A stretch of 64,000 bases of DNA, from positions 55,989,603 through 56,053,602 of the forward strand of contig OZ038517.1 in the NCBI GenBank assembly GCA_964036315.1, written 5' to 3'. The position numbers were made by a program, and so were the translations under genes. Below, one piece after another: positions 1 through 11,028 of this stretch. Position 1 is the first letter of the stretch, and every line of letters begins with the position of its first letter. The notes under the pieces were generated by a model. That model worked only from the letters and a program-made list of their open reading frames with translations. It was not told where the DNA came from and made no database searches. This DNA is from Acanthosepion esculentum. Lineage: Eukaryota > Mollusca > Cephalopoda > Sepiida > Sepiidae.

Positions 1-1040
1 GGGGTAAAATTAGCAAAAGCAATTATTTTTGCTAAGTTGGCCACAAAGTTTTGTACTGCAGTATACTGGAGTCGCACTTAACGTCTGGAGTGATCTTGAG
101 GCTCAACAGACGTCGAAATCACGTTGCCTTATTTAAAGTATAACCGTTCACTGCAACTGGTGAGAAACTCAGTGAGGACGAAGTTGGATCAGCGTGATTA
201 TTGGGGGACTGAAAATTACAAGCCAGATTTTTTACCCAATTTTCAGAAAAGATGAAATAAGCTGCATGGCTCGAATCATCTTGCTTTTTGTTTGGTTTAA
301 AACGTTATTAAAAAAAAGCAACAATGTCTCTCAGTGTCTCAAGACACATTATGCCTCTCGTGATTCCATCTTTTCTCAGCTGATTAAATTCACTATTATA
401 TAGCTGGAATTCTTCGTTTAGAATCTGAAAATCATTCCTTGGACGAAAAGTGGCTTCCGTTTTAGAATCGTTGATCTAGAATCATTTCTGATAGATAGCC
501 TCGAAATCAACGTCAATACTTAAGGACGGGAAACGAATTTTATTCAAGCGAATCTGAAGCCAATATATTTTCAAAGTTTCCGCATGTGCCAATAAATGAT
601 TCCAGCTCTTCGGCAGCGAGTCCAGTGATTCCAACCCAGCGATTTATTGTGGCGGGGATAATGAGCACTTTCATTGGAAATGAGGCCATCTGGCGCTCTG
701 TAATATAAAATGCTTTTGGGAATGGATTGTTTACCGATGTTTTTCTTGTACATTATAATTAGTGAGGCAGTTCAACGGGAAATTGAAAATGATAAATGAT
801 ACACAAGGAGAAAATTGATTCGCTTAATGTCTAACTTTACAGTGCAATATAAAATCTGTCAAAACAGATACAATATTTAGATACAAGTGTAGGAGATCAA
901 AGTGTAGTTCCTGTTAGACATTAATAATTGTTCAAATCACGATTTTTTTGGTATAGTGAAGAGCATTTAAAAAAAGTCAAAATGACATCTTATCTTAGTA
1001 AAAAGCCAGTTCAAATTCAATATCCAACAATTGAAACATC
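1..1040. other. AT-rich sequence without recognisable gene
   Basis: No reading frame longer than about 70 codons and none resembling a known family. No terminal repeats or tRNA-like boxes were seen. It could be intergenic, intronic or an old repeat. Confidence 0.5.
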
Positions 1041-1080
1041 ACACTTTTGAGTTTTCACATATTTTACGGCAAAATTAAAC

Positions 1081-1312
<232 letters not shown>

Positions 1313-1535
1313 CACATGAAGTTTTAGATGAAGCTACATATTCTCTATTTTTTTTGTATGGACTGAAGATATTTTTCCTACAACTGGTTTTATCTCCAAC
1401 GACATACATCATAACTTATAGATACCAAAGTCATATTGTAACCACAATCTTCACAAGTTCTTGGTTCTACGATTAATTTGTTTTCTTTGTAAAAGTTAAT
1501 ATATATATATATATATTGTTAATTTGAAATACTGT

Positions 1536-1700
1536 TTTTGAAGCCAAAATTGCTGATTTTTCAGTGGTTTGCTAATAAAGAGGCACTTAAGTCAAGCAGG
1601 CTTTGTGGTAGAGTGCTCAATATAAAAGACAGAGATAGAGCGTTAATAGAATTAATATGAAGAAGTATTTTTTCACTTAACTTCGGAGTTAATGGCAGTA
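1536..1700. repeat. Dispersed repeat family A, copy 1
   Basis: Shares long blocks with 27775-27912, beginning with GAAGCCAAAATTGCTG and TTTTTCAGTGGTTTGC. A short piece (ATATTGAGCACTCT) recurs inverted at 5219-5233. It lies directly beyond the tail of the minus-strand PLE at 1763-3628, so it may be the outer part of that element's terminal repeat. Confidence 0.7.
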
Positions 1701-1800
1701 TGCGTCTAATCACACATGCACATACACACACACGCACGCACACACACACACACACATATATATTATATATTTTAGGATATTAAAACAAAACATGTTAAAA

Positions 1801-1857
1801 ATCGCTACACAATTGCGATTGTGTTTCAACGCATATCAATGCGTCTCCTCAGGCTAT
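1801..1857 (-). ncRNA. Hammerhead ribozyme motif (PLE-1 tail, copy A)
   Basis: Read on the minus strand: box CUGAGGA (1846-1852; the variable N7 is G), stem II of 7 pairs closed by UGAU, then GAAA, then stem III CACAAU/AUUGUG with loop CGCA, then U (1807) and A (1806) as the cleavage dinucleotide. Cleavage would fall between 1806 and 1805. Helix I pairs AUAGC with GCGAU with one A-G mismatch. All core positions fit the hammerhead consensus; activity is inferred. It lies on the same strand and 3' of the PLE-1 coding relic. Confidence 0.75.
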
Positions 1858-2446
1858 CGTAAATTACTGGCGAGTGAACGATTAATTTAATTTAAAAAGC
1901 AAAATACCTCCTTTTTTTTCGAGAAAAATAGGTTGAGGGCTTTACTGTGTGATTAACCATTCGAATATGACTTATGTTAAATTCAAACTAAGCAAATTTT
2001 TCAAACCAAGAATTTTTTTAATAAATGGGTCATGACAGGAAGTTGTCTGCATCAGATCCTAGACATTAGATTAAATTCTGATACAGATGGTTACGTTAGT
2101 TCTAAAGTGTATACAAGACAGACAATCAACTTCCTCAAGAAATAAAAGCGGAGTGGATAGGGAGGTAATTTAACATAATGCTAACTAGTTATATGCTTTG
2201 TGAGCTTCCTACCTAAAATTTTTGTAGTTGATGAATAAAAGGCCTCTTTAAGAAACTAGTAAATAATTTAAACGTATAGAATTATTTCCAAATTAAGATG
2301 CTACCGTTAAGTAAAGAGCATCCATATAAGATATTAATAATATTAACCAATCAATTCAAGATGTTAAAAATACTAACTAAATACCAGTACATCCATATAA
2401 GATGTTAATAATACTAGCGGGAGATTAATACAGAACTATATTAAAT

Positions 2447-3628
2447 CTAAATTAATCTTACAAATAGAAAAATAAGACGTATAAGGTGCATCGCATTTTG
2501 TCTACTAATAAATGTAAGAAAAAGCATTATCAAATTCCAAAGTTCAGCTAAAGGTAGATTCTGTCTACTATTTACTGTTAATTCACTTCTTTGATTTAAT
2601 AAGGATATTTTTATCAGAAAATCTGATAATCTCCAATCTTTCATGTAAACACAGGAAAATACGCTTCATATAAAGATCTACATTTTCTAGTTGTTTTTAA
2701 AATTTTATTAGCATCTTTTAATCTCCAAAATATTTAGAAAGCGATGTATTATTTTTATAAGTACTATTGGTGAAGAACAAGATATGTTGATACCACCTAA
2801 TCTTAAAAGAATTCTTATACCAATATAGAATTTTTGAACAGGTGGATTCTCTACTGTAGAAATAGTGCTTAGATAAACAGGAGATTTAGTTAAATATTTG
2901 TTTGGTAATGGGCATTGGTCAGAATTCCTACAATTATCTTGGTTAGTATTATCAATAGTATTTAATTTGGAACGTGAATTATGATCCAAAGTTTTAAAAT
3001 TTTATTATTGTGTAACTTCTCAAGATTATCGGTGCAGCTATAACTTAGTTTTAATGTGCTTCTGTTAGATATTTTACTAAGGGGGTTATTTTAGAGAAAT
3101 GTTTATCAATTAAATGGGCGAATTCTAGCCCAGCTTAACAATTGGTTCAATGGGGGTGTGTACAAAATGATCTTCCTATTTTTATTTCTTTTCTTTAGAC
3201 CACTATCATCATATTTTGTATACTTGATTTCAGCGTACTTGTAACCACTATTTTTACAAATAGTATTATAAACACCACTATATTTATCAAACAGATCTTT
3301 GTTATATGAATGGTTGCTAATCCTACGTTCTATAAACGAAGTTATATGTTTGATTACAGATGGAGGGTAGTTAGAAGTGGAGTGAATATATATTGGGTTG
3401 GCATTGTTTTTCATATAAGGTTGGAATACATCATTTACAAGATCTAATCGTTTAATATTAGTAGTTATTTTAACCTTAAGATTTAAACTTGTTAATTCTC
3501 TATGAACTATTTTCCTTAATTTATCAACCTTAATTGTAGTAAAATTTTTGCGACAATAAGACCATCATCTCTATATAACCTTAATAAGACAATCATCTTT
3601 ATATAACCCTAATAATGATATAGGATAA
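2447..3628 (-). pseudogene. PLE-1 reverse transcriptase C-terminus and GIY-YIG endonuclease, broken
   Basis: PLE proteins couple a reverse transcriptase to a GIY-YIG endonuclease. Three open pieces remain on the minus strand. 3414-3106 encodes IHSTSNYPPSVIKHI, matching the PLE segment after the RT palm. 2989-2708 has CPLPNKYLTKSPVYLSTIS and KFYIGI, the GIY and YIG strands of the nuclease. 2644-2447 has LLNQRSEL near the usual C-terminus. Frameshifts separate the pieces. A 28-bp tandem duplication (3555-3582 and 3583-3610) doubles the YxDD region and shifts the frame. Not functional. Confidence 0.8.
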
Positions 3629-3630
3629 TA

Positions 3631-4894
3631 CAGCGTGCGGTTGGTATTTGAGGACAGATTTTATGGATTAGTAAAAAAAAAAAAAACTTGCAGAACAAAT
3701 GAATATAATTGTATTTGATTACAAACAAGTAAACATGAAATTTAGCTAACTATTATTTAATTTTATTCAATAAAACCACTACTAGCATTAATAACTGCCT
3801 CTACACGTGGTGGAAATCGGCTGCAAGCTCTGATTAATTGGTTCTTATTTATATCAGACATTACTTGATCTATTGTAGCATTAAGAGAGTCTTTGGTGTC
3901 ATGAGGCTGTTTATTAACCTCCTTCTCAACAACGCTCCACACATAATAGTCTAGTGGATTGACATCTGGAGAGTTAGGAGGCCAAATATTGGGTGTCATG
4001 TGGTCGTACAAATGGTCAGCCATCCATTCTTGTAGAGCCTTGTGGGATAGAGCCGAGTCTTGCTGAAATATGTAAGGGCTGCCGTTGCATATGTTGTCAA
4101 TCCAGGGCTTGACAACTGTTTCTAGAACCTCAATGAAAGCAGCAGCATTTACTCTAAGACCTTGTGGAAAAAAGTGTGGTGGCATAACATGTCCTTCATT
4201 GCTAACAACACCCAATACCATTATATTTTAAGGAAATTTTGTGTGCACCAATCTTGGCACCTCAGAAGGATCTGAACAAAGCCATCTGTCATTTTTTCTA
4301 AGTTTTTGATCTTGAGCAAAATTTTTCTCATCTGAGAAAAACAAATCACGCCAGCTTCTGAAGTATTTTTAAGTTTGTTTAAAAGCCTTTTGAATCTGTT
4401 TAAACGTTTTTCTTTTGTTTTTTTTTTTCAGACATAAATTGACCTCTCTTCATCACGTAGGACTTGTATCGAATGTCTACATGAACACTCCTTCTGATTG
4501 TTTTTCAGACACATGCAGCTTTTTGGCAATTGACCTCATTGATTGACCTCGGTTTCATCAATTGTCTGTTTCACTTCCTGAATAAATTTGGATGTTCTCA
4601 CTTTATCAGAACGTGCAGAATGTCTTTTACGTTTTGATACAGACATTGGGGCACAGTCAGCGTCTTTTAACTCTTTTCGTATCTTGTGGACAAACGATCT
4701 TGCAACTTTGAGGAAACGTGCAATATCCAAATCGCTATGATCAGCCTTTAATGCCACAATCACAGCATGCATTTTCATTTCATTTGTTATAAGGTTTGCC
4801 ATTCTTGATTTCTGAAAAATAAAAGCATTAGAAGTTAGTGGGAAGCAGTATTAATCTTAAATCTGTATTCTCCTCAAATACCAGCCGCTCCCTG
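3631..4894 (-). mobile_element. Mariner-like DNA transposon, about 1.26 kb
   Basis: Bounded by terminal inverted repeats that both begin CAG and share the block GGTATTTGAGGA (left 3631-3660, right 4857-4894). Each end is flanked by the TA target duplication (3629-3630 and 4895-4896). It carries a broken transposase on the minus strand. The flanks are PLE-1 sequence, pointing inverted ways on either side. Confidence 0.88.
3763..4802 (-). pseudogene. Mariner/IS630-type transposase, disrupted
   Basis: The N-terminal part (4802-4536) contains a helix-turn-helix region of about 60 residues. The C-terminal part (4221-3763) holds IFQQDSALSH and SPDVNPLDYYVW. I count 35 residues between these two acidic residues, and the third is Asp, so it is of the DD35D type by hand count rather than DD34E of Tc1 or DD34D of classical mariner. 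FSDEKNF, carrying the first catalytic Asp, is visible between them in another frame. At least two frameshifts and stops lie in 4222-4535, so it is dead. Confidence 0.85.
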
Positions 4895-4895
4895 T

Positions 4896-5235
4896 AATAT
4901 AGCGTTATATAGAAATGATGGTCTGATGACAGTGAAAAATTCTACTAAAATTAAGGTTGATAAATTAAAGAAAATGATTCTTTTTCGTTTAGTTTGAATT
5001 TAACGTCATATTCGAATGGTTGATTACAGTAAAGCCCGCAAGCCTATATTTTCCCGAAAAAAGAAGAGGTATTTTGCTTTTGAAATTAAATTAATTGTTC
5101 ACTCGCCAGTAATTTACAATCGCCTGATGAGATGCATTGTTATGCGTTGAAACACGATCGCAGTTGTGTGACAATTTTTAACATGTTTTAATATCCTCAC
5201 ATATTTTGGTTTACTCTATATTGAGCACTCTTTTA
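4896..5235 (+). mobile_element. PLE-1, inverted partial copy with tail
   Basis: Begins with an RT piece containing LYRNDGL (YxDD box with Asp to Asn change) and jumps directly to the PLE-1 tail, which matches the reverse complement of 1763-1993. About 1.5 kb present in the minus-strand copy is deleted. Together with 1763-3628 it makes an inverted pair around the mariner. Confidence 0.75.
5116..5180 (+). ncRNA. Hammerhead ribozyme motif (PLE-1 tail, copy B), degenerate
   Basis: CUGAUGA at 5124-5130, stem II of 7 pairs (5131-5148, loop UGUU), GAAA at 5149-5152, stem III of 6 pairs with loop CGCA (5153-5168) and U at 5169. The nucleotide at the cleavage position is G (5170), which is not allowed in active hammerheads. 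Helix I has lost pairs through changes that look like G-to-A relative to copy A. Probably inactive. Confidence 0.7.
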
Positions 5236-5287
5236 AATTAAATGTTATGAACAGCGGAATTGTACTCTATTTGTTCTCATCTTACCT

Positions 5288-5288
<1 letters not shown>

Positions 5289-5347
<59 letters not shown>

Positions 5348-5373
5348 ATTTAAAGTCAGTAAAACTATATATA

Positions 5374-5444
<71 letters not shown>

Positions 5445-5463
5445 CTTTATGTGTGTGTGTGTA
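5289..5463. repeat. (TA)n and (GT)n microsatellites
   Basis: Two TA arrays separated by a short unique piece, then a GT array. No coding content. Confidence 0.98.
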
Positions 5464-5514
5464 TAATAGCCTCTCCCAAGCGAATATACACAACAAATAT
5501 ATCAATAAATCAAA

Positions 5515-5665
5515 AGAAAACGGTTGAATCCGTCAACACAACAATACAAACAATATTTCTACATGTAAAAATATTCTCTTCAAACATAAAAATTAACTAA
5601 CGTAATTTTTCAGTTGACAAAATGAATATACAATAGCGTTTCTAAATTCTTCTAGTTGCTAACGA
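5515..5665 (+). repeat. PLE-2 terminal direct repeat, left copy
   Basis: Shares blocks with 6997-7135, in the same orientation, including AATAGCGTTTCTAAATTCTT and TTCTAGTTGCTAA. It flanks a PLE reverse-transcriptase relic, as expected for the direct terminal repeats of PLEs. The right copy is shorter and more diverged. Confidence 0.65.
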
Positions 5666-6012
5666 AATTGGCTTTTTGCTTATAGATAATTTATTTTTAA
5701 TAAATTCAATTCGTTTATTGTCTTTAAAAAGTCCTCATTGGATGAAACGCGTCGGCTAAAACCACACAGTTTTCCTATTGTCTTTTTTCCTTTATACATA
5801 TTGTCTTTATATACATGTCAATTCTGAGAATTTTTACATATTTGTCGACATGGAAAACAAAAACACACATATACACACATAGTCAAAAATATAAGCAATA
5901 ACTAACTTCCGCTTATTCACAAAAAAAAAAGAAAAACTTATTTAGAAACTGCGTCGAGGAAAAAGTTCCTCACACAAACTCATCAAATCGTCACACCATA
6001 TTTCCCCTCTTT

Positions 6013-6389
6013 ATGCCCATGATTTTTAAAAAATGTTCAATACAGGAATTAGAAGGAAAAGAAGCCATTCTTTACCATAAGGCTTGTATGAGAGGAAGTT
6101 ACCTACATAAACACAAACGGAATGAAATGAGAAACTGGATCAACTATGATAACAAGAAGCATATCCGAGTTTTTCAAAACAAATTCAATAGACTCATTAA
6201 CAATAGCAAATGGTCCAAGGCCGGCAGAAAAGACCTAATAACAAACTTATCCAAATTCCAACTATCGGATACACAATTAGAAGCCTTCGGCTTTGGTCAG
6301 AAATTTTCCACCGCATTACCAAAATATGACACCACAGATTACATAATTAAAAATCATCACCACAATGACTCCAATGCCTAATCACAGCC

Positions 6390-6420
<31 letters not shown>

Positions 6421-6990
6421 CGAGCGACAAAGTATTTTCTCGAAGATGCATAACAGCCCTGAAAGAATTACTTAACAATAAAAACACCCATATATCTACT
6501 GATAAGGGCGGGGGAATTGTAACCATGGATAAACGCATTTACCAACAGAAAGTGAGAGAACTCATTAACGATGATAACATCTATAAAAAAGTAAAAGAAA
6601 AAAAAGCTATAAAAGAAACACAAAAATTTACAAGCGACATCAAAAAGCTACTAAAAAATGAAGACTCCTCATGGATAAAACTTACTGAATATCATCTAAA
6701 AACATCCACATTATACAGACTACCAAAAACACATAAACCGAACATACCAATTAGACAATCATATAAAGAAATAGGTAGCGCCCTTCATAAACTAGTACAC
6801 TGGTACACTAAGCAAAATCTTAACCCAACTCCTAGGCACTATTAGTCCATCATACAAAAAATTCATGTGACAACCTAAACAAATTAAAAAATGATGACAT
6901 TAAAAATAGATATGTGGCTAGTTCAGACATAAAATCTCTATGCACAAACGTCTCGATAGAGAAATGCCTAAATCTACTAAAACACACCTA
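6013..6990 (+). pseudogene. PLE-2 reverse transcriptase, N-terminal half, broken
   Basis: The first piece (6013-6381) has LSKFQLSDTQLEAFGFGQKF, typical of the region before the PLE palm. A poly-A run at 6393-6420 interrupts it. The second (6525-6845) carries TLYRLPKTHKPNIPIR, the conserved PxxHK segment. A third frame to about 6990 has SSDIKSLCTNVSIEKCL, where Asp marks RT motif A. Motif C and the endonuclease are missing, and the relic stops at the right direct repeat (6997). Confidence 0.8.
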
Positions 6991-6996
6991 ACAAAA

Positions 6997-7135
6997 ATTA
7001 AAATACGATTGAACCCGTGAACACAATATTTCAGCATGTGAAAATACTCTGTTCAAACATAAAATGTAATTGAAGTCATTTTTCAGTTGACCATACAATA
7101 GCGTTTCTAAATTCTTCTAGTTGCTAAATATCGTT
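6997..7135 (+). repeat. PLE-2 terminal direct repeat, right copy
   Basis: Matches 5515-5665 directly and closes the truncated PLE-2. Confidence 0.6.
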
Positions 7136-7309
7136 TAAAACCAGACCCCACTCGCGAAGACTGTAAGTTTTACCAAGAAACTTAGAAGTCGGGATGTAAT
7201 TGATATTGAAAAGTTAAATAATCTTTTCATATAATATTATAATATTATTTAAGTACTGCGCATATATAATATATAAATAATAAATAATATATATAAAAAT
7301 TACACACAC

Positions 7310-7310
7310 A

Positions 7311-7374
<64 letters not shown>

Positions 7375-7775
7375 CATACATATTATACATATGTATATTA
7401 TTATATATATAATATCATATACATATATATATAACATTATATATAAATTATATGTATAATATTATGTATATATATATATATATATACGTACATAATACAT
7501 ATAATATTATATATATAATATCATACATATATATAATATTCCACCAAAAACATCATCGTCCCTGAAATTTAGATTATTTTCAAAATTTGGAAGAAAAAAA
7601 CATTCAATTGTAGCATAATCTAACTCATTTTCATATTACCAAATGAAAAAAGCACATAAATCTCAAATATTTTAAATTATTTTTCATACTTCTCAAAAAT
7701 AAAACAAAACTGGCAACCAAATATAAATTATTTTCAAGTTTCTAAATGAAAAATTATAAATGTGCTATAAATGGG

Positions 7776-7819
<44 letters not shown>

Positions 7820-8010
7820 CATACATATTTTACATATGTATAATATTATATATATAATATCATATACATATATATATAACATTATATATAAATTATATGT
7901 ATAATATTATGTATATTATATATATATATACATACATACATAATACATATAATATTATATATATAATATCATATATATATATAATATTCCGCCAAAAACA
8001 TCATCGTCCC
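7310..8010. repeat. Duplicated AT-rich block of about 240 bp
   Basis: Unit 1 (7310-7580) and unit 2 (7778-8018) share the same order of TA array, non-simple AT sequence and a GC-richer end, CATCATCGTCCCTGAAAT. Because non-simple sequence is shared, this is a segmental duplication and not only similar microsatellites. About 200 bp of AT-rich sequence lies between. Confidence 0.8.
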
Positions 8011-8159
8011 TGAAATGAGCCAATATGAACTGAACTTTACACAAAATAGGGAGTGTCGTGAGTAGAATGAGATAGAAGCTATTTTTCGACAAAAAAGTAA
8101 CACCACAACGAATATTAATCGTCCGATTCCTTTGGATGTCAGTCGCAGAAAGCCCCACC

Positions 8160-9055
8160 TGTCGATGACCTTCTCCTGGAATTTGAAAAAGATTTATTCT
8201 CTGTATTAAATAGAATTAAATACACCGCCAAATATAAAAAGCTACAAAGGGATATGTAAATCTACATTTTACCAAAATACGCAAAACCAACAAAATCATT
8301 ATCAAGTCTGATAAAACTGACAATCGCTATTATAACAATGTCGACGACTACCACAAAGCTATCTGTAAAGAAATTAATAAAATATATAAGAAATCCCCAG
8401 CTGAATGGGAAAATGTTATTAACAACGAGGCACGAATTACAGCCACTAAACTTAAGATCGACGATAGAGTGCATCAACTACACAAGCAACAAGCCGTCAT
8501 TACCGTTAAGGACCACAAAGATAATTTCCCCAATAATACGCAGTTCTGATTGCTTAACCCTTCCAAGAATAATGTAAGCAAGATCAGTAACGCTATACAA
8601 GAACGAGCCTGCGTATACTCTAAGAATGCCACAGGGATCAACCAATGGAAGAATACAAAGGATGCTATTAATTAGAAAAACGAATGCACCTTTATGCAAT
8701 GTGACATGTCAAATCGATCACAGAAGACCTGTTAATGGCTGGTATAAACTTGGCCAAGAATTATTGCACCAGCATCGACCATCATTAAGCAAGCCCAGAA
8801 ATCCATCCTATACCACGATGGTTCTATGTGAATCATAACAAACAACTCAAACTTTTCTATAGCAATGGGAGCGTTCGATTGTGCAGACATTTGTGAATTG
8901 GTTGGCATTTTGCTACTGTGGAGACTTATGCATACTTTCGATATCATGAACACTGGCCTATATAAAGACGATGGGGTTATCTGTGTCGCAATGGAATCAT
9001 ATTTTAAAAAAAGAAAATAAGTACAATATTCTGCTCTACTTTTTGTATCGAGCAC
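8160..9055 (+). pseudogene. PLE-type reverse transcriptase relic
   Basis: A degraded RT in several frames. It shows KDHKDNFPNN, then LNPSKNNVSKISNAIQ, then NQWKNT. Further on come MGAFDCADICELVG and GLYKDDGV, the last being the YxDD catalytic box. This order fits RTs of the aquatic PLE type that have MGxxDGAExCELVG before the YRDD box. Stops and frameshifts rule out function. Confidence 0.75.
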
Positions 9056-9136
9056 AAATTTTTTTATAAATAAAAATAATTGCTAAGAACACCGGATTAT
9101 AAATCTTACTGCTCTTTTTTATTATTTTATTATATG

Positions 9137-9139
<3 letters not shown>

Positions 9140-9201
<62 letters not shown>

Positions 9202-9304
9202 GTATATATATATTATATGTAATAATATATATAATATTATATACATAATAATATATATATAACAATATTTTATATATGTACTATGATATATTATATATAT
9301 CATC

Positions 9305-9390
<86 letters not shown>
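9140..9390. repeat. (TA)n arrays with ATGT interruptions
   Basis: Two TA arrays (9146-9188 and 9311-9388) separated by irregular AT-rich sequence. The second ends about 35 bp before the SINE that begins near 9423. Confidence 0.97.
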
Positions 9391-9391
<1 letters not shown>

Positions 9392-9466
9392 TGTCAGTCA
9401 CTGTGTGTTTGTCTAAATCTAAAAATAAACACGCTAAAATTCACATTCATCCCTGCCGTGCGCCGA

Positions 9467-9518
9467 CGGCTTAGTGGGAGAAGTTCCGACTGACGCAAAT
9501 TCAGTCGGGTTTCGATCC
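9467..9518 (+). promoter_or_regulatory. Pol III A and B boxes of the hammerhead SINE
   Basis: CGGCTTAGTGG differs from the A-box consensus at its first base. GGTTTCGATCC resembles the B box with one extra T and one missing A. The other copy reads GGTTTCGAACC. Confidence 0.6.
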
Positions 9519-9543
9519 TAGCTAGAGGCAACCGGACGTCTAG

Positions 9544-9586
9544 CCACACTGATGAGCTGTGAAACAGCGAAACAGTCTGTCTGTGG
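9544..9586 (+). ncRNA. Complete minimal type I hammerhead ribozyme in SINE
   Basis: Helix I CCACA (9544-9548) pairs perfectly with UGUGG (9582-9586). The box CUGAUGA is at 9549-9555. Stem II is GCUGU/ACAGC around a GAA loop (9556-9568). GAAA is at 9569-9572. Stem III is very short, CA/UG with loop GUC (9573-9579), closed by A9572-U9580. C9581 is the cleavage nucleotide, so the predicted cut is between 9581 and 9582. Every invariant core base is present. Short stem III is typical of retroelement hammerheads, which may work best as dimers. Confidence 0.88.
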
Positions 9587-9589
9587 ATG

Positions 9590-9624
<35 letters not shown>

Positions 9625-9654
9625 CGTATCTGAGATTAAGTATTGCAATTTTTA

Positions 9655-9920
9655 CACTTCTGACATCCGATTGTTGTCCTCATCTTTGTTGACATATTCA
9701 TGACGTTTCGACTGTTGTACGCTTTGTCCTTCTTCAGGGTTCGTTTCGAAATGGATGGAAGCGCTGAGTTACTAAATTGAATTGACCGTTACTGAGATTT
9801 TAGGAAAAAATAAGCATGGTACGTGTAATTAGAACAATCCTCGCCCATGGACTAAATAAAAGGTTCGGTTGGAAATTGCAACGTATATCACCTGAAGAAG
9901 GCCGAAACGCCGTGCAACTT
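9655..9920 (-). repeat. PLE-type tail with hammerhead-like box
   Basis: The minus strand carries CUGAAGA (9731-9737) and GAAA (9706-9709) separated by a pairing region. The same layout occurs at 16560-16730, 47545-47640 and 59640-59712. A second, collapsed box pair CTGAAGAAGGCCGAAACG lies at 9892-9909 on the plus strand. These are remnants of one tail family. Confidence 0.55.
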
Positions 9921-9949
9921 AAACTGTAAATAGATAGGTACAGTGTGTT

Positions 9950-11000
9950 TGAATGTGTGTCTTTGATTAGTGGTAATAATATATGTTGCTATAAGTGGTA
10001 ACACAAAAGTGGTTTTGGCCGCAAATTTGTAGATAGAATTGGAGTAGAAATGGTACGGTAAGATCAATAGTTAGCCATGTAAATAATATAATACGTAAAA
10101 GAAGTGAAGTTTTTGGTGCAGTGACTGATGTCTCGTATTCTGAAAGGTTATTTGGCTCGAGGCAAGGTACTGAATGAAGGAAATGACATTTCGAAACTCA
10201 CCCAGCCGACTGGGAAGCACAGAAACTGGGACCTCTCTTGATGTTCATCAATGGACAAAAAGATAGAGAGAAAAGGAAAGAGAAGCATTGGAGGAATCAA
10301 GCATAGATTTTTCTCTTGACGATCTCCCATCCTTTTTTTGCACGTGATATGTTTTTCCTATATTCAGGTGAAACATGAGACAAAAATACTATTGGCGTAT
10401 GTAATTTGATATAGATGCCTGATACAGGGCATATCTTAATGTTGAGAAACATATATAAATATGGCGATTTTCTATATATTAGAATCGAAAGTATAAAGGG
10501 ATTGTCTCTAGTTCGTGTCGGTTTTTGTTTAAGTGTTGAAACTGCCGACTGATTTCAGTCATTATGAAGAACCAAAGTTTCTTAAAGTCCCCTCTTGATG
10601 TTTATAAATTATAAGCGATTATCTTAATTGTTGGCTGATAAACTAAGTGATTAGATTCGAAAAACTGTAATCATTTTTCATTTTCAGTGTTTTACGAAAC
10701 AGTATTGCATTATTGATAATTATTGAATTATCAATAATTCGAAAATTTTCTTTGCCGACGCGTTTCGCTCTATTCTATTTTATAAACAAAAGTAAAAAAT
10801 ATCGTCAATTTTTTTAATTAAATTTTTACATGTAAGAGCGCTCATAAATATACTTAAGGCTGCGAAAGTCAGAAATATATGTACAAAATAATTTAAAGTT
10901 TGCATGAAATTGTATCTTATGTGAGTAACCATATCCCTTCAGGGCGTAGGCGATCGTGACTCTCTACAAATTCCTTTACTTTATTTGGGAAATGCTATGT
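9950..11000. other. No gene; small hairpin and an RTE tail fragment
   Basis: Mostly unassignable AT-rich sequence. A hairpin formed by ATTATTGATAATT and AATTATCAATAAT lies near 10709-10737. At 10925-10990 the minus strand resembles the 3' end of the RTE-type LINE seen at 45140-45620 (GTAGGCGATCGTGACTCTC). Confidence 0.45.
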
Positions 11001-11028
11001 CTTCTTGAGAAATATAGTGGTTGATGTA

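Larger units (their letters stand above)
1763..3628 (-). mobile_element. Penelope-like element PLE-1, 3' half
   Basis: Reading the minus strand there is a reverse transcriptase end with a YRDD-type box near 3546-3580, a fragment resembling the RT C-terminus, a GIY-YIG endonuclease relic and a tail of about 230 bp with a hammerhead motif. The tail (1763-1993) reappears inverted at 4990-5203. PLEs are known to have long terminal repeats in direct or inverted arrangement and hammerheads within them, which fits. The 5' part of the RT is missing; the mariner at 3631 begins next to it. Confidence 0.75.
9423..9593 (+). mobile_element. tRNA-derived SINE carrying a hammerhead ribozyme (copy 1)
   Basis: About 170 bp shared almost throughout with 55018-55172 on the other strand. 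It has an A-box-like CGGCTTAGTGG (9467-9477) and a B-box-like GGTTTCGATCC (9508-9518), spaced as in an RNA polymerase III internal promoter, so a tRNA-type head is likely. A complete minimal hammerhead follows 26 nt after the B box, on the same strand, and a (TA)n tail starts within 15 nt of it. No coding capacity. SINEs need a partner reverse transcriptase; which one is unknown. Confidence 0.82.

Noticed and set aside
9423..9593. True tRNA gene
   Set aside because: A and B boxes are present but no cloverleaf with acceptor stem and anticodon arm can be drawn; the same holds for the SINE heads at 11800, 39810, 40222, 41335, 42380, 46300 and 61655.
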